Shown: one piece after another, positions 7,295 to 15,994 of the stretch
Position numbering within the stretch: position 1 is the first letter of the stretch
Layout of the letters: the number at the start of each line of letters is the position of its first letter
Assembly (NCBI RefSeq): GCF_002943465.1
Contig: NZ_PTQY01000001.1
Location: 186,001-250,000, forward strand
Direction of reading: 5' to 3'
Source of the DNA: Rhodoferax sp. TS-BS-61-7
GTDB taxonomy: Bacteria > Pseudomonadota > Gammaproteobacteria > Burkholderiales > Burkholderiaceae_C
Length of the DNA stretch: 64,000 nt
Position numbers and translations under genes: made by a program
The notes under the pieces: model-generated
Told to the model about the DNA's origin: nothing
The model's input: the letters and a program-made list of their open reading frames with translations, nothing else
The model's database searches: none

Positions 7295-8256
7295 GCACCG
7301 CCACCTTGCAAGTGCGCGTGGCGCACAAACGCAGCGAGGCTGAGGACATTTGCAGCCTGGAGCTGGTGGCCTCGGACGGTGGCGCCCTGCCCGCCTTCAC
7401 GGCCGGTTCCCACATTGATGTGCACCTGCCCAATGGCCTGCAGCGCCAATACTCGCTGTGCAACACGCCGGGCGAGACCCAGTGTTATGTGATTGGTGTG
7501 CTGCGCGATGCAGCATCCCGCGGCGGCTCGGCCGCCGTGCACGATCTGGTGAATGAGGGCAGCGTGCTGACCATCAGCGTACCGCGCAACCTGTTTCCCC
7601 TGGAAGCCCAGGCACCGCACCACTTGCTGCTGGCCGGTGGTATTGGCATCACGCCCATGCTGGCCATGGCCGAACACCTGGCCGGCACCGGCCAGTCTTT
7701 CACGCTACACCACTGCAACCGCAGCCGGGCGCGCACGGCTTTTGTCGAACGTCTGGCCACCGCCCCCTTTGCCAGCCAGGTGCAGCACCACTTTGACGAT
7801 GGTGACACCGCGCAAAAGTTGGACATTGCCGCCACACTGCAGCAAGCACCGGCGGGCACGCACCTCTATGTCTGTGGCCCACAAGGTTTTATGGACGCGG
7901 TGCTGAACGCCGGCCGCGCCGCCGGCTGGCCCGAGGAGCGCCTGCACCGCGAGTACTTTGCCGCCGCCCCGGTGGACCACACGAACGACGGCAGCTTTGA
8001 GCTGGAGATTGCCAGCAGCGGCAAGGTCATCAAGGTGCTGGCCGACCAGACCGCACTGGCCGCGCTGCACGCTGCGGGCCTGGACATTCCCATGTCGTGT
8101 GAACAAGGCGTGTGCGGCACCTGCCTCACCCGCGTGAAGGCCGGCACGCCCGACCACCGCGACCAGTACCTGGAGCCCGACGAGCAAGCGGCCAATGACC
8201 AGTTCCTGCCCTGCTGTTCCCGCGCCAAGAGCCCGCGCTTAGTGCTGGATTTATAG
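7291..8256 (+). CDS. vanB: Vanillate O-demethylase, reductase subunit
   Basis: VanB passes electrons from NAD(P)H to the VanA oxygenase. The 321-residue protein has the phthalate-dioxygenase-reductase order: an FMN/FAD-binding barrel (RQYSLCN, residues about 51-57), the nucleotide domain with GGIGITPMLAMAEHL and YVCGPQGFMDAVL, and a C-terminal plant-type [2Fe-2S] domain with SCEQGVCGTCLTR (CX4CX2C) and the distal CC near the end. The gene starts in a four-base overlap with vanA, so the subunits should be made in step. A repeat element and a strong terminator follow the stop. Confidence 0.93.
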   Translation: MSTATLQVRVAHKRSEAEDICSLELVASDGGALPAFTAGSHIDVHLPNGLQRQYSLCNTPGETQCYVIGVLRDAASRGGSAAVHDLVNEGSVLTISVPRNLFPLEAQAPHHLLLAGGIGITPMLAMAEHLAGTGQSFTLHHCNRSRARTAFVERLATAPFASQVQHHFDDGDTAQKLDIAATLQQAPAGTHLYVCGPQGFMDAVLNAGRAAGWPEERLHREYFAAAPVDHTNDGSFELEIASSGKVIKVLADQTALAALHAAGLDIPMSCEQGVCGTCLTRVKAGTPDHRDQYLEPDEQAANDQFLPCCSRAKSPRLVLDL

Positions 8257-8261
8257 CCAAA

Positions 8262-8312
8262 TTGGCACCTAGCCCCCGTATCCATTGCGCAAGCAGCTCC
8301 TAAATGAATAGC
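8262..8312 (+). repeat. Dispersed palindromic repeat, copy 3
   Basis: TTGGCACCTAGCCCCCGTAT opens the copy, followed by TTGCGCAAGCAGCTCC and, after an eight-base gap, ATAGC (8308-8312). It directly precedes the vanAB terminator hairpin. Confidence 0.75.
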
Positions 8313-8339
8313 AAAAACCGCCCTTGAGGCGGTTTTTTT
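8313..8339 (+). terminator. Rho-independent terminator after vanAB
   Basis: AAAAACCGCC and GGCGGTTTTT pair perfectly around CTTGA and end in a run of seven T. It closes the vanAB unit and isolates it from the sugar-acid genes that follow. Confidence 0.9.
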
Positions 8340-8408
8340 ACGCCCGCAAGCTGCCTTGTCGGGAAAACCCTAGACCCCAAAGAAGCCAAATCAGCCCACA
8401 ATTCGGCC

Positions 8409-8425
8409 AACTGGTCTTACCAATT
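8409..8425 (+). promoter_or_regulatory. FadR/PdhR-type GntR operator before the sugar-acid operon
   Basis: The 17-base site AACTGGTCTTACCAATT contains the perfect core TGGT-CTT-ACCA, the form bound by FCD-domain GntR regulators such as PdhR and LldR. It lies 24 bases before the ATG of the FadR-type regulator that heads the operon, so autoregulation of the whole same-strand run is likely. Confidence 0.65.
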
Positions 8426-8448
8426 TACCTTTTAGCCAAATTTCCTGC

Positions 8449-9147
8449 ATGCCTTTCCAACCCATAGAGCCCCGCCGGCTGTACCGCCAGATTGCCGACC
8501 AGCTGCGCCAGCTTATCCAGAGCGGTGAATTTGCCGTGGGCAGCAAGCTGCCCGCCGAACGCGACCTGGCGGCCAAGATGGGCGTGTCCCGCCCGTCGGT
8601 GCGGGAAGCGCTGATAGCGCTGGAAGTGGAAGGCCTGATCGAGGTGCGCATGGGCTCGGGCATTGTGGTCATAGGCCGCGAGAGCGTGCGCCTACTGGAC
8701 AACGCGCATGGCCCGCTGGAAATCATCCGCGCCCGCCAACTCATCGAATGTGAGCTGGCCGCCCTGGCCGCCCGCAGCACCGACCCCACCTTGGTACCCG
8801 ACCTGCTGGAAACCCTGCGTGACATGGAAGCCGACATTGCCGCGCACACCCTGCCCATCCGCGGCGACCGGGCCTTTCATCTCCGCATTGCCCAGGCCAG
8901 CGACAACAGCGCTTTGCAAGCCGTGGTCACTCAGCTGTTTGACGAACGCAATGGCCCGATGTTCCAAGCCTTGGGCGGCCACTTTGAACGCGAAGCCACC
9001 TGGCAACAAGCCGTTGATGAACACCGCGCCGTGGTCGACGCGATTGCCGCCCAAGACCCCGACATGGCCCGCGCCGCCATGAGCGGCCATTTGGACCGCT
9101 CGCACGGTCGCTTCTCCGCCAGCCTGACCACCCCCGCCGACGCGTGA
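8449..9147 (+). CDS. GntR-family regulator with FCD domain (sugar-acid operon)
   Basis: A 232-residue FadR-subfamily repressor. The winged helix at the N-terminus (LYRQIADQLRQLIQSGEF, then LPAERDLAAKMGVSRPSVRE and LIEVRMGSGIVV) is followed by an all-helical FCD ligand domain whose metal-binding pattern can be traced in DRAFHLRIAQAS and HLDRSH near the end. Regulators of this branch respond to carboxylated sugars or organic acids, for example ExuR and UxuR. It heads a run of same-strand genes for uptake and oxidation of hexonates, and its probable operator lies at 8409-8425. The effector is inferred to be a pathway intermediate such as fructuronate or mannonate. Confidence 0.9.
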   Translation: MPFQPIEPRRLYRQIADQLRQLIQSGEFAVGSKLPAERDLAAKMGVSRPSVREALIALEVEGLIEVRMGSGIVVIGRESVRLLDNAHGPLEIIRARQLIECELAALAARSTDPTLVPDLLETLRDMEADIAAHTLPIRGDRAFHLRIAQASDNSALQAVVTQLFDERNGPMFQALGGHFEREATWQQAVDEHRAVVDAIAAQDPDMARAAMSGHLDRSHGRFSASLTTPADA

Positions 9148-9164
9148 ATCCAACGGACACCACC

Positions 9165-10178
9165 ATGAGCCTTGCCTGCACCCTGAACGGCCCGCTGAAC
9201 CTCAGCGTGGAACACCTCAGCCCCCAGGAGCCCGGCCCCGGCGAGGTGCGCCTGCGCCTGGGCGCCGGTGGCATTTGCGGGTCAGACCTGCACTACTACC
9301 AGCACGGCCGTGCCGGCATCTTCGCCATCCGCGCGCCCTTTGTGCCGGGGCACGAGGCCTCGGGCGTGGTGGATGCCGTAGGTGACGGCGTAACCAAGGT
9401 GCACGTCGGACAAAAAGTGGCCGTCAACCCCGCCCACCCCTGCGGCCTGTGCCCCGCCTGCCGTGCCGGGCGCAGCAACCTGTGCGAGAAGATGGTGTTC
9501 CTGGGCAGCGCGGCCATCTTCCCGCACATCCCCGGCTTCTTCCGCGAGCACTTTGTCATGCACGAAGCCCAGCTCACCGCCATTGACGAGGACGTGAGCC
9601 TGGGCGAGATTGCCTGTGCGGAGCCCCTGTCGGTGGGCCTGCATGCGGTGCGCCGCGCAGGCGAAGTATTGGGCGCCACGGTGCTGGTCACCGGCGCGGG
9701 CACGATTGGCTGCATGTCCGTCATTGCCGCGCGCCTGGCCGGTGCCGGCCGCGTGATTGCCTGCGACCCCAGCGAGCGGGCCCGCGAGATGGCGCTGACC
9801 GTGGGCGCCGACGAAGCCCTGCCCGATGCCACGGCCTGGAAAGGCCGCGTGGATGTGGCGCTGGAAGCCGCCGGCCACCCCGCCGCGCTGGCGAGCTGCC
9901 TGGCCGCGGTGCGCCGCGGCGGGCGCGTGGTGCAGGTGGGCACGCTGCCGCCCGAAATTCCGTTTCCCGCCAACGACATCATGTCGCGCGAGCTGGACTA
10001 CGTGGGCGCCTTCCGCGCCGACATTGAATTTGACTGGGCCGTGCAGGCCATTCGCAGCCGGCGGGCCGACGTGCGCCCGCTCATCAGCGCCCAGTTGCCG
10101 ATCAGCCAATCGAAAGCGGCCTTCGATCTGGCTTTGGACAGAGGCCGCAGTACCAAGGTGCAGCTCGTCCCCGGTTAA
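9165..10178 (+). CDS. Zinc-dependent dehydrogenase, L-idonate 5-dehydrogenase type
   Basis: This 337-residue medium-chain dehydrogenase has the catalytic zinc residues in GGICGSDLHYY and GHEASG, the structural zinc loop CGLCPACRAGRSNLC and the Rossmann motif GAGTIGCMSV. Overall it most resembles IdnD, which oxidises L-idonate to 5-keto-D-gluconate, but the specificity of this family cannot be read from sequence; other C5-epimeric hexonates are possible substrates. The start at 9165 has the expected MSLACTLNGPL opening; a GTG at 9144 overlapping the regulator stop is an alternative. It is the first enzyme gene of the operon, before the TRAP transporter. Confidence 0.85.
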   Translation: MSLACTLNGPLNLSVEHLSPQEPGPGEVRLRLGAGGICGSDLHYYQHGRAGIFAIRAPFVPGHEASGVVDAVGDGVTKVHVGQKVAVNPAHPCGLCPACRAGRSNLCEKMVFLGSAAIFPHIPGFFREHFVMHEAQLTAIDEDVSLGEIACAEPLSVGLHAVRRAGEVLGATVLVTGAGTIGCMSVIAARLAGAGRVIACDPSERAREMALTVGADEALPDATAWKGRVDVALEAAGHPAALASCLAAVRRGGRVVQVGTLPPEIPFPANDIMSRELDYVGAFRADIEFDWAVQAIRSRRADVRPLISAQLPISQSKAAFDLALDRGRSTKVQLVPG

Positions 10179-10231
10179 ACCCCGGTGACGACCCGGCTGC
10201 GCAATATTCACAACAAGAGGAGACAAAGAGC

Positions 10232-11200
10232 ATGACATTGACACGCATTACCCTGGCCCTGGCTGCAAGCCTGGTGGTCGCCGCCCCTGCCTTCGCGCAG
10301 ACCAAGCTCAAATGGGCCCACGTCTACGAGCCGGGCGAGCCCTTCCACACCGCATCCGTCTGGGCGGCTGAAGAAATCAAAAAGCGCACCGGTGGCCGTT
10401 ACCAGATCGACGTGTACCCCGCGTCACAGCTCGGCAAAGAGAACGACATCAACCAGGGCCTGAGCCTGGGCACGGTGGACATCATCATCTCGGGCTCCAG
10501 CTTTGCGGCCAAGGCCTTCCCCCGCATCGGTGTGACCTACTACCCCTACACCTTCCGCAACGTCGACCACCTGCTGGCCTACACCAAGAGCGACATCTAC
10601 AAAGAGCTGACAGCCGGCTACGAGCAGAAGAGCGGCAACGAAATCATTGCCACCACCTACTACGGCACCCGCCACACCACTAGCAACAAGCCGATTGCCA
10701 AGTGCGCCGACCTCAAAGGCCTGAAGATGCGCGTGCCGGATGTGCCCGCCTACCTGGCCATGCCACGTGCCTGCGGTGCCAACACCTCGCCCATCGCGTT
10801 TGCCGAGGTCTACCTGGCGCTGCAGAACGGCACCGTGGAAGCCCAAGAAAACCCGCTGCCCACCATCGAGGCCAAGAAGTTCTACGAAGTGCAAAAACAC
10901 ATCGTGCTGACCGGCCACATCGTGGACCACCTGAATACGGTGGTGGCAGGTGGTCTGTGGAAAAAGCTGTCGGACGCCGACAAGAAGATCTTTGGCGACG
11001 TGGCGCTGGAAGCCGCTGCCAAGGCTTCACGTGAAGTGGCCGCCCGCGAGAGCGAGCTGGCCGCCGTGTTCCGCAGCAAAGGCGTGAGCGTGACCGAGGT
11101 GAACACCGGCGAGTTCCGCGACACCGTGCTGAAGAACGTGCCCTTTGAGCAGTACGGCTACCAGAAGTCCGACTGGGACCGCATCCAGGCGATCAAGTAA
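10232..11200 (+). CDS. TRAP transporter solute-binding protein (DctP family)
   Basis: A periplasmic binding protein of 322 residues with a clear signal peptide ending AAPAFA-QT. The mature part begins with the DctP hallmark KLKWAHVYEPGEPFHTASVW and carries the conserved ligand arginine region LKGLKMRVPDVPAYLAM and the segment AFAEVYLALQNGTVEAQENP that closes the carboxylate-binding site. DctP proteins bind organic acids through a salt bridge to arginine, in line with a hexuronate or hexonate ligand here. It is followed by the small (DctQ) and large (DctM) membrane subunits in the standard order. A good AGGAG site precedes the ATG at 10232. Confidence 0.93.
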   Translation: MTLTRITLALAASLVVAAPAFAQTKLKWAHVYEPGEPFHTASVWAAEEIKKRTGGRYQIDVYPASQLGKENDINQGLSLGTVDIIISGSSFAAKAFPRIGVTYYPYTFRNVDHLLAYTKSDIYKELTAGYEQKSGNEIIATTYYGTRHTTSNKPIAKCADLKGLKMRVPDVPAYLAMPRACGANTSPIAFAEVYLALQNGTVEAQENPLPTIEAKKFYEVQKHIVLTGHIVDHLNTVVAGGLWKKLSDADKKIFGDVALEAAAKASREVAARESELAAVFRSKGVSVTEVNTGEFRDTVLKNVPFEQYGYQKSDWDRIQAIK

Positions 11201-11211
11201 GGCGACACGAC

Positions 11212-11823
11212 ATGACGCTCCATAGCTCCCTGCCCCTCTCAGGCGGCGCAGCCGAGTCTCACCCGACCGAGACCAGCGCGGAGGCCTTGGTCTCCAGCTT
11301 CGCGGAGGCCGACCAGCACACGGTCGACCTCTCGGTCTACGGCGTGGAAGACTGGGTGTGTTTCGGATTCTTCTGGGCCATGACCGGCCTGGTGTTTCTG
11401 CAGTTCTTCAGCCGTTACGTGCTCAACGACTCGTACGCCTGGACCGAAGAACTGGCCGTGTACTGCCTGATGCCGGTGGTGTTCATTGGAGCGTCCATGT
11501 GTGTGCGGCGGGTGCGGCATATCCAGGTCAACCTGGTCTACCGCTACCTGCCCACGCCTGCCGGGCGCGCCTTGTCCACCCTGGTGGATGTGGCAGCCAT
11601 CGCCTTCTACGGCTACGGCGCCTGGCTGATTGCCCGCTACGCGCTGGCAGTGGACAACGAACCCATGACCACCATCAACTGGAACAAGAGCCATGTGTAC
11701 TGGCTCGCATTTGCCGGCTTTGCCCTGATGGCCGTGCGCGCAGTGCAGGTAGCGGTAGAGAACTGGCGACGCGGCTTCTCTGCCTTGCAAAACCCCGGCT
11801 TCTTTGACGGTTCCACCGACTGA
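11212..11823 (+). CDS. TRAP transporter small permease subunit (DctQ)
   Basis: This 203-residue inner-membrane protein has four hydrophobic segments after a hydrophilic N-terminus of about 45 residues: around WVCFGFFWAMTGLVFLQFF, LAVYCLMPVVFIGASMCV, LVDVAAIAFYGYGAWLIA and VYWLAFAGFALMAVRAVQV. The RYVLNDSYAWTEELAVY motif is the DctQ signature. It pairs with DctM to form the sodium-driven TRAP carrier that takes substrate from the binding protein encoded just upstream. The N-terminal extension is longer than in many DctQ proteins and has no recognisable domain. Confidence 0.9.
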   Translation: MTLHSSLPLSGGAAESHPTETSAEALVSSFAEADQHTVDLSVYGVEDWVCFGFFWAMTGLVFLQFFSRYVLNDSYAWTEELAVYCLMPVVFIGASMCVRRVRHIQVNLVYRYLPTPAGRALSTLVDVAAIAFYGYGAWLIARYALAVDNEPMTTINWNKSHVYWLAFAGFALMAVRAVQVAVENWRRGFSALQNPGFFDGSTD

Positions 11824-11837
11824 ACGGACCCTGCACC

Positions 11838-13244
11838 ATGTTGATCCTGATTGTTTCCTTTTTGGGGCTGATGCTGTGTGGCCTGCCCGTGGCAGTGGCC
11901 ATGGCGGGTGGCTCGCTCATCTACATCCTGGTCTCGGGCAGCGTGCCCGATATTGTGCTGGCGCAGCGCATGATTGCGGGCATCGAGTCCTTCCCGCTGC
12001 TGGCCGTGCCCTTCTTCATTTTGGCGGGCAACCTGATGAACGTGGCCGGCATCACCGGCCGCATCTACAACTTTGCCGTGGCCCTGGTGGGCTGGATGAA
12101 AGGCGGCCTGGGCCAGGTCAACATCGTCGGCTCCGTGGTGTTTTCGGGCATGTCCGGCACGGCCATTGCCGATGCCGCAGGCTTGGGCTCGATCGAGATC
12201 AAGGCGATGAAAGAGCATGGTTACAGCACCGAGTTTGCCGTGGGCGTGACCGCGGCCTCGGCCACGCTGGGCCCCATCTTTCCGCCCTCCCTGCCCTTTG
12301 TGATCTACGGCATGATGGCCAACGTCTCCATCGGCGCCCTGTTTGTGGCTGGCATCTTGCCCGGCCTGTTCATGACCGGATTGATGATGGTGACCGTGGC
12401 CTACTTTGCCCGCCGCAATGGCTGGGGCGGCGACGTCGCTTTCCACTGGGGTCGCCTGGGCGGTGCCACGCTGGAGATTCTGGTGGTGCTGGCCTTCCCC
12501 ATGGCGGTGTGGCTGGCGGTGAAAGCCGGGGCCTCGGTCAACCTGGCGGCGGGCAGTGCCTTTGTGGCGCTGCTGCTACTGGACTGGCGCTTCAACTTCT
12601 CGGCCGTGCTGGCCCTCATGGCGCCAGTGATCCTGATTGGTGGCATGACCATGGGCTGGTTCACGCCCACCGAAGCTGCCGTAGCGGCCGTCATCTGGGC
12701 GCTGTTTCTGGGCCTGGTGCGCTACCGTTCCATGAGCATCCGCACGCTGGCGCAGGCCACGTTTGAGACGATTGAAACCACCGCCTCGGTGCTGTTCATC
12801 GTCACGGCTGCGTCCATCTTTGCCTGGCTGCTCACCACCACCCAAGCGGCACAGGCCCTGGCGGACTGGATTCTGTCCATCACCGACAACAAGTGGGTGT
12901 TTCTGCTGCTGGCCAACCTGCTGATCCTGTTTGTGGGCTGCTTCATCGACACCATTGCCGCCATCACCATCCTGGTGCCCATCTTGCTGCCCATCGTGCT
13001 CAAGCTGGGCATCGACCCGGTCCACTTCGGCCTCATCATGACGCTGAACCTGATGGTGGGGCTGCTGCATCCGCCGCTGGGCATGGTGCTGTTTGTGCTG
13101 GCGCGCATTTCCAAGCTCTCGGTGGAGCGCACCACCATGGCCATCCTGCCCTGGCTGATTCCGCTGATGCTGGCGCTGGTGGCCATCACCTACATCCCGG
13201 CACTCACGCTGTGGCTGCCACAGCAGATGGGCCTGATCAAATGA
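11838..13244 (+). CDS. TRAP transporter large permease subunit (DctM)
   Basis: DctM is the transport channel of the TRAP system. This 468-residue protein has about twelve hydrophobic segments and the DctM markers GLPVAVAMAGGSLIYI, ESFPLLAVPFFILAGNLMN, FSGMSGTAIADAAGLGSIE and LTLNLMVGLLHPPLGMVLFVLA. It is some 35-40 residues longer than typical, because of a loop around residues 195-230 (YFARRNGWGGDVAFHWGRLG and after). The final TGA overlaps the ATG of the altronate dehydratase gene, so uptake and catabolism are translationally joined. Confidence 0.93.
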   Translation: MLILIVSFLGLMLCGLPVAVAMAGGSLIYILVSGSVPDIVLAQRMIAGIESFPLLAVPFFILAGNLMNVAGITGRIYNFAVALVGWMKGGLGQVNIVGSVVFSGMSGTAIADAAGLGSIEIKAMKEHGYSTEFAVGVTAASATLGPIFPPSLPFVIYGMMANVSIGALFVAGILPGLFMTGLMMVTVAYFARRNGWGGDVAFHWGRLGGATLEILVVLAFPMAVWLAVKAGASVNLAAGSAFVALLLLDWRFNFSAVLALMAPVILIGGMTMGWFTPTEAAVAAVIWALFLGLVRYRSMSIRTLAQATFETIETTASVLFIVTAASIFAWLLTTTQAAQALADWILSITDNKWVFLLLANLLILFVGCFIDTIAAITILVPILLPIVLKLGIDPVHFGLIMTLNLMVGLLHPPLGMVLFVLARISKLSVERTTMAILPWLIPLMLALVAITYIPALTLWLPQQMGLIK

Positions 13245-14764
13245 ACCCGGTGATTCGTATCCATCCGGCCGACGATGTGGTCATCGCCCGGCAGCAGTTG
13301 CTGGGCGGCACACGTATCGCGTCCGAAGACATCACCGTGTCAGGCCTGATTCCGCCTGGCCACAAAGTTGCAGTACGTGCCATCGCACCGGGCGAACCGG
13401 TACGGCGTTACAACCAGATCATTGGCACGGCCACGCAGGCCATCGCACCTGGCCAGCATGTACACACCCACAACCTGGCCTTCAGCCGCTTTGACCGCGG
13501 CCACACCGTGGGCGGCGATGTGCGGCCCGTGGCCTATGTGGACACACCGGCCACGTTTGACGGCATCAAGCGAGCGGACGGACGGGTGGCCACGCGCAAC
13601 TACATTGGCGTGCTGACCAGCGTGAACTGCTCGGCCACCGTGGCGCGCGCCATTGCCGACCACTTCCGCCGCGACATCCACCCCGAGGCTTTGGCGGCCT
13701 TCCCCCAGGTAGACGGCATCGTGGCACTGACTCATGGTGCCGGCTGCGCCACCGACAGCGAGGGCGAAGGCCTGCAGGTGCTGCGCCGCACGCTGGCGGG
13801 GTATGCCCGCCACGCCAACTTTGCCGCCGTGATTGTGGTGGGTCTCGGTTGTGAGACCAACCAGATCCAGGGCCTGCTGGCGCAAGAAGGCTTGCGCGAA
13901 GGAGCCAAGCTGGTGACCTTCAGCATCCAGGACACGGGTGGCACGGCCAAGAGCGTGGCGCGTGGCATTGAGGTGGTGAGGCAGTTGCTGCCCGAGGCCA
14001 ATGCCGTGCAGCGTGAACCCGTACCGGCCAGCCATCTCATCGTCGGGCTGCAATGCGGCGGCTCGGACGGCTACTCCGGCATCAGCGCCAACCCCGCACT
14101 GGGTGCGGCGGTGGACCTGGTGGTGCGCCACGGTGGCACTGCGGTGCTGTCCGAGACGCCGGAAATTTATGGCGGCGAACATTTGCTGCTGCAGCGTGCC
14201 GTGTCGCAAGCCGTGGCCGATAAGCTGGAGGCCCGCCTGCAGTGGTGGACCGACTACTGCGCCCGCCACCATGCCGAGATGGACAACAACCCGTCTGCGG
14301 GCAACAAGGCGGGGGGCCTCACCACCATCCTGGAGAAATCATTGGGTGCGATCGCCAAAGGCGGCACCACGCCCATGGTGGATGTGTACGAATACGCCCA
14401 ACCCATCACGGCACGAGGTTTTGTCTACATGGACACCCCGGGCTACGACCCGGTGTCGGCCACCGGCCAGGTGGCGGGTGGCGCCAACCTCATTTGTTTT
14501 ACCACCGGCCGCGGTTCTGCCTACGGCTGCGCGCCCTCACCTTCGCTCAAGCTGGCCACCAACAACGCGCTGTGGGCCAAGCAAGAGGAAGACATGGACA
14601 TCAACTGCGGCACCGTCATCGACGGTAGCGAGAGCGTGGAGCAGTTGGGCGAGCGCATCTTCCAGGAGATGCTGGCTGCCGCCTCTGGCCGCAAGACCAA
14701 GAGCGAGCTGCACGGCTACGGCCAAAACGAATTTGTACCCTGGGCGCTAGGCGCCGTGATGTAA
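13241..14764 (+). CDS. uxaA: Altronate dehydratase family protein (UxaA)
   Basis: The 507-residue protein has the UxaA layout: an N-terminal SAF domain (to about residue 95), then the large dehydratase region with RNYIGVLTSVNCSATVARAI, THGAGCATDSEGEGLQVL, the Fe/Mn-site segments GLGCETNQIQGL and GLQCGGSDGYSGISANPALG, and the C-terminal TTGRGSAYGCAPSPSLKLATN. UxaA removes water from D-altronate to give 2-keto-3-deoxygluconate. Relatives act on galactarate or other aldonates and aldarates, so altronate is the likely, not certain, substrate. The true start is the ATG at 13241 overlapping the DctM stop; an open frame extending further upstream is only a reading-frame continuation inside dctM. Confidence 0.9.
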   Translation: MNPVIRIHPADDVVIARQQLLGGTRIASEDITVSGLIPPGHKVAVRAIAPGEPVRRYNQIIGTATQAIAPGQHVHTHNLAFSRFDRGHTVGGDVRPVAYVDTPATFDGIKRADGRVATRNYIGVLTSVNCSATVARAIADHFRRDIHPEALAAFPQVDGIVALTHGAGCATDSEGEGLQVLRRTLAGYARHANFAAVIVVGLGCETNQIQGLLAQEGLREGAKLVTFSIQDTGGTAKSVARGIEVVRQLLPEANAVQREPVPASHLIVGLQCGGSDGYSGISANPALGAAVDLVVRHGGTAVLSETPEIYGGEHLLLQRAVSQAVADKLEARLQWWTDYCARHHAEMDNNPSAGNKAGGLTTILEKSLGAIAKGGTTPMVDVYEYAQPITARGFVYMDTPGYDPVSATGQVAGGANLICFTTGRGSAYGCAPSPSLKLATNNALWAKQEEDMDINCGTVIDGSESVEQLGERIFQEMLAAASGRKTKSELHGYGQNEFVPWALGAVM

Positions 14765-14782
14765 ACCCATTTATCTACCACC

Positions 14783-15994
14783 ATGAAAATCACCTCCGCC
14801 AAAGTCATCATCTGCGCGCCCAGCCGCAACTTTGTCACCCTCAAGATTGAAACCGACGAAGGCCTGACCGGCATTGGCGACGCCACGCTCAATGGCCGCG
14901 AACTGGCCGTGGCCAGCTACCTGACCGAACACGTCATCCCCTGCCTGATAGGCCGCGACCCGCAGCAGATCGAAGACATCTGGCAGTACCTGTACAAAGG
15001 CGCTTACTGGCGCCGTGGCCCGGTCACCATGAGCGCTATTGCCGGTGTGGACACCGCACTGTGGGACATCAAGGCCAAGGCGGCCAACATGCCGCTGTAC
15101 CAATTGCTGGGTGGCAAGAGCCGCACCGGCGTGATGGTCTACGGCCATGCCAATGGCAAAGACATCACCCAGACGGTGGAAGAGGTGCTGCGCTACAAGG
15201 AGATGGGCTACAAGGCCATCCGCGCACAGAGCGGTGTGCCTGGCCTGGAGAAGGTGTATGGCGTGGGCCGCGGCACCATGTTTTACGAACCTGCCGATGC
15301 CGACCTGCCCAGCGAGCACGACTGGTCCACCGAGAAGTACCTTCGCCACACGCCCGAGTTGTTTGACAAAGTGCGCGCTGCCGTGGGGCCGGACATCCAC
15401 CTGCTGCACGACGTGCACCACCGCCTCACCCCGATCGAAGCCGGCCGCTTGGGCAAAGACCTGGAGCCCTACCGCCTGTTCTGGATGGAAGATGCCACCC
15501 CGGCCGAGAACCAGGAGGCCTTCCGGCTCATTCGCCAGCACACCACCACGCCGCTGGCCGTGGGCGAAATCTTCAACACCATCTGGGACTGCAAGGACCT
15601 GATCGAAAACCAGCTGATCGACTACATCCGTACCACCGTGGTCCACGCGGGCGGCATCACCCACCTGCGCCGCATTGCAGATTTGGCAGCGCTCTACCAA
15701 GTGCGCACCGGTTCGCACGGGGCCACCGACTTGTCGCCCGTCTGCATGGGCGCTGCGCTCAACTTCGACCTGTGGGTGCCCAACTTCGGCATCCAGGAAT
15801 ACATGCGCCACACGGATGAGACGGATGCCGTGTTCCCCCACGCCTACAGCTTTAAAGACGGCTACATGCACCCCGGCGAGGCACCCGGCCATGGCGTAAC
15901 GATTGACGAAGCACTGGCCGCCAAGTACCCCTACAAACGCGCCTACCTGCCGGTCAACCGCCTGCAACATGACGGCACGTTGACCAACTGGTGA
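14783..15994 (+). CDS. manD: D-mannonate dehydratase, enolase superfamily (ManD)
   Basis: The 403 residues match ManD/RspA of the enolase superfamily, which dehydrates D-mannonate to 2-keto-3-deoxygluconate. Visible markers are the N-terminal capping domain [38 protein letters not shown], the metal ligands in [22 protein letters not shown] and PLAVGEIFN, and the catalytic [15 protein letters not shown] region with [10 protein letters not shown]. The C-terminus ([20 protein letters not shown]) is the family's conserved tail. This replaces UxuA, which is not in the window. It lies 18 bases after uxaA, and its stop overlaps the next gene. Confidence 0.93.
   Translation: MKITSAKVIICAPSRNFVTLKIETDEGLTGIGDATLNGRELAVASYLTEHVIPCLIGRDPQQIEDIWQYLYKGAYWRRGPVTMSAIAGVDTALWDIKAKAANMPLYQLLGGKSRTGVMVYGHANGKDITQTVEEVLRYKEMGYKAIRAQSGVPGLEKVYGVGRGTMFYEPADADLPSEHDWSTEKYLRHTPELFDKVRAAVGPDIHLLHDVHHRLTPIEAGRLGKDLEPYRLFWMEDATPAENQEAFRLIRQHTTTPLAVGEIFNTIWDCKDLIENQLIDYIRTTVVHAGGITHLRRIADLAALYQVRTGSHGATDLSPVCMGAALNFDLWVPNFGIQEYMRHTDETDAVFPHAYSFKDGYMHPGEAPGHGVTIDEALAAKYPYKRAYLPVNRLQHDGTLTNW

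Noticed and set aside
12893..13240. Upstream extension of the altronate dehydratase frame
   Set aside because: It lies inside dctM in another frame and shows no homology; the ATG at 13241 overlaps the dctM stop.
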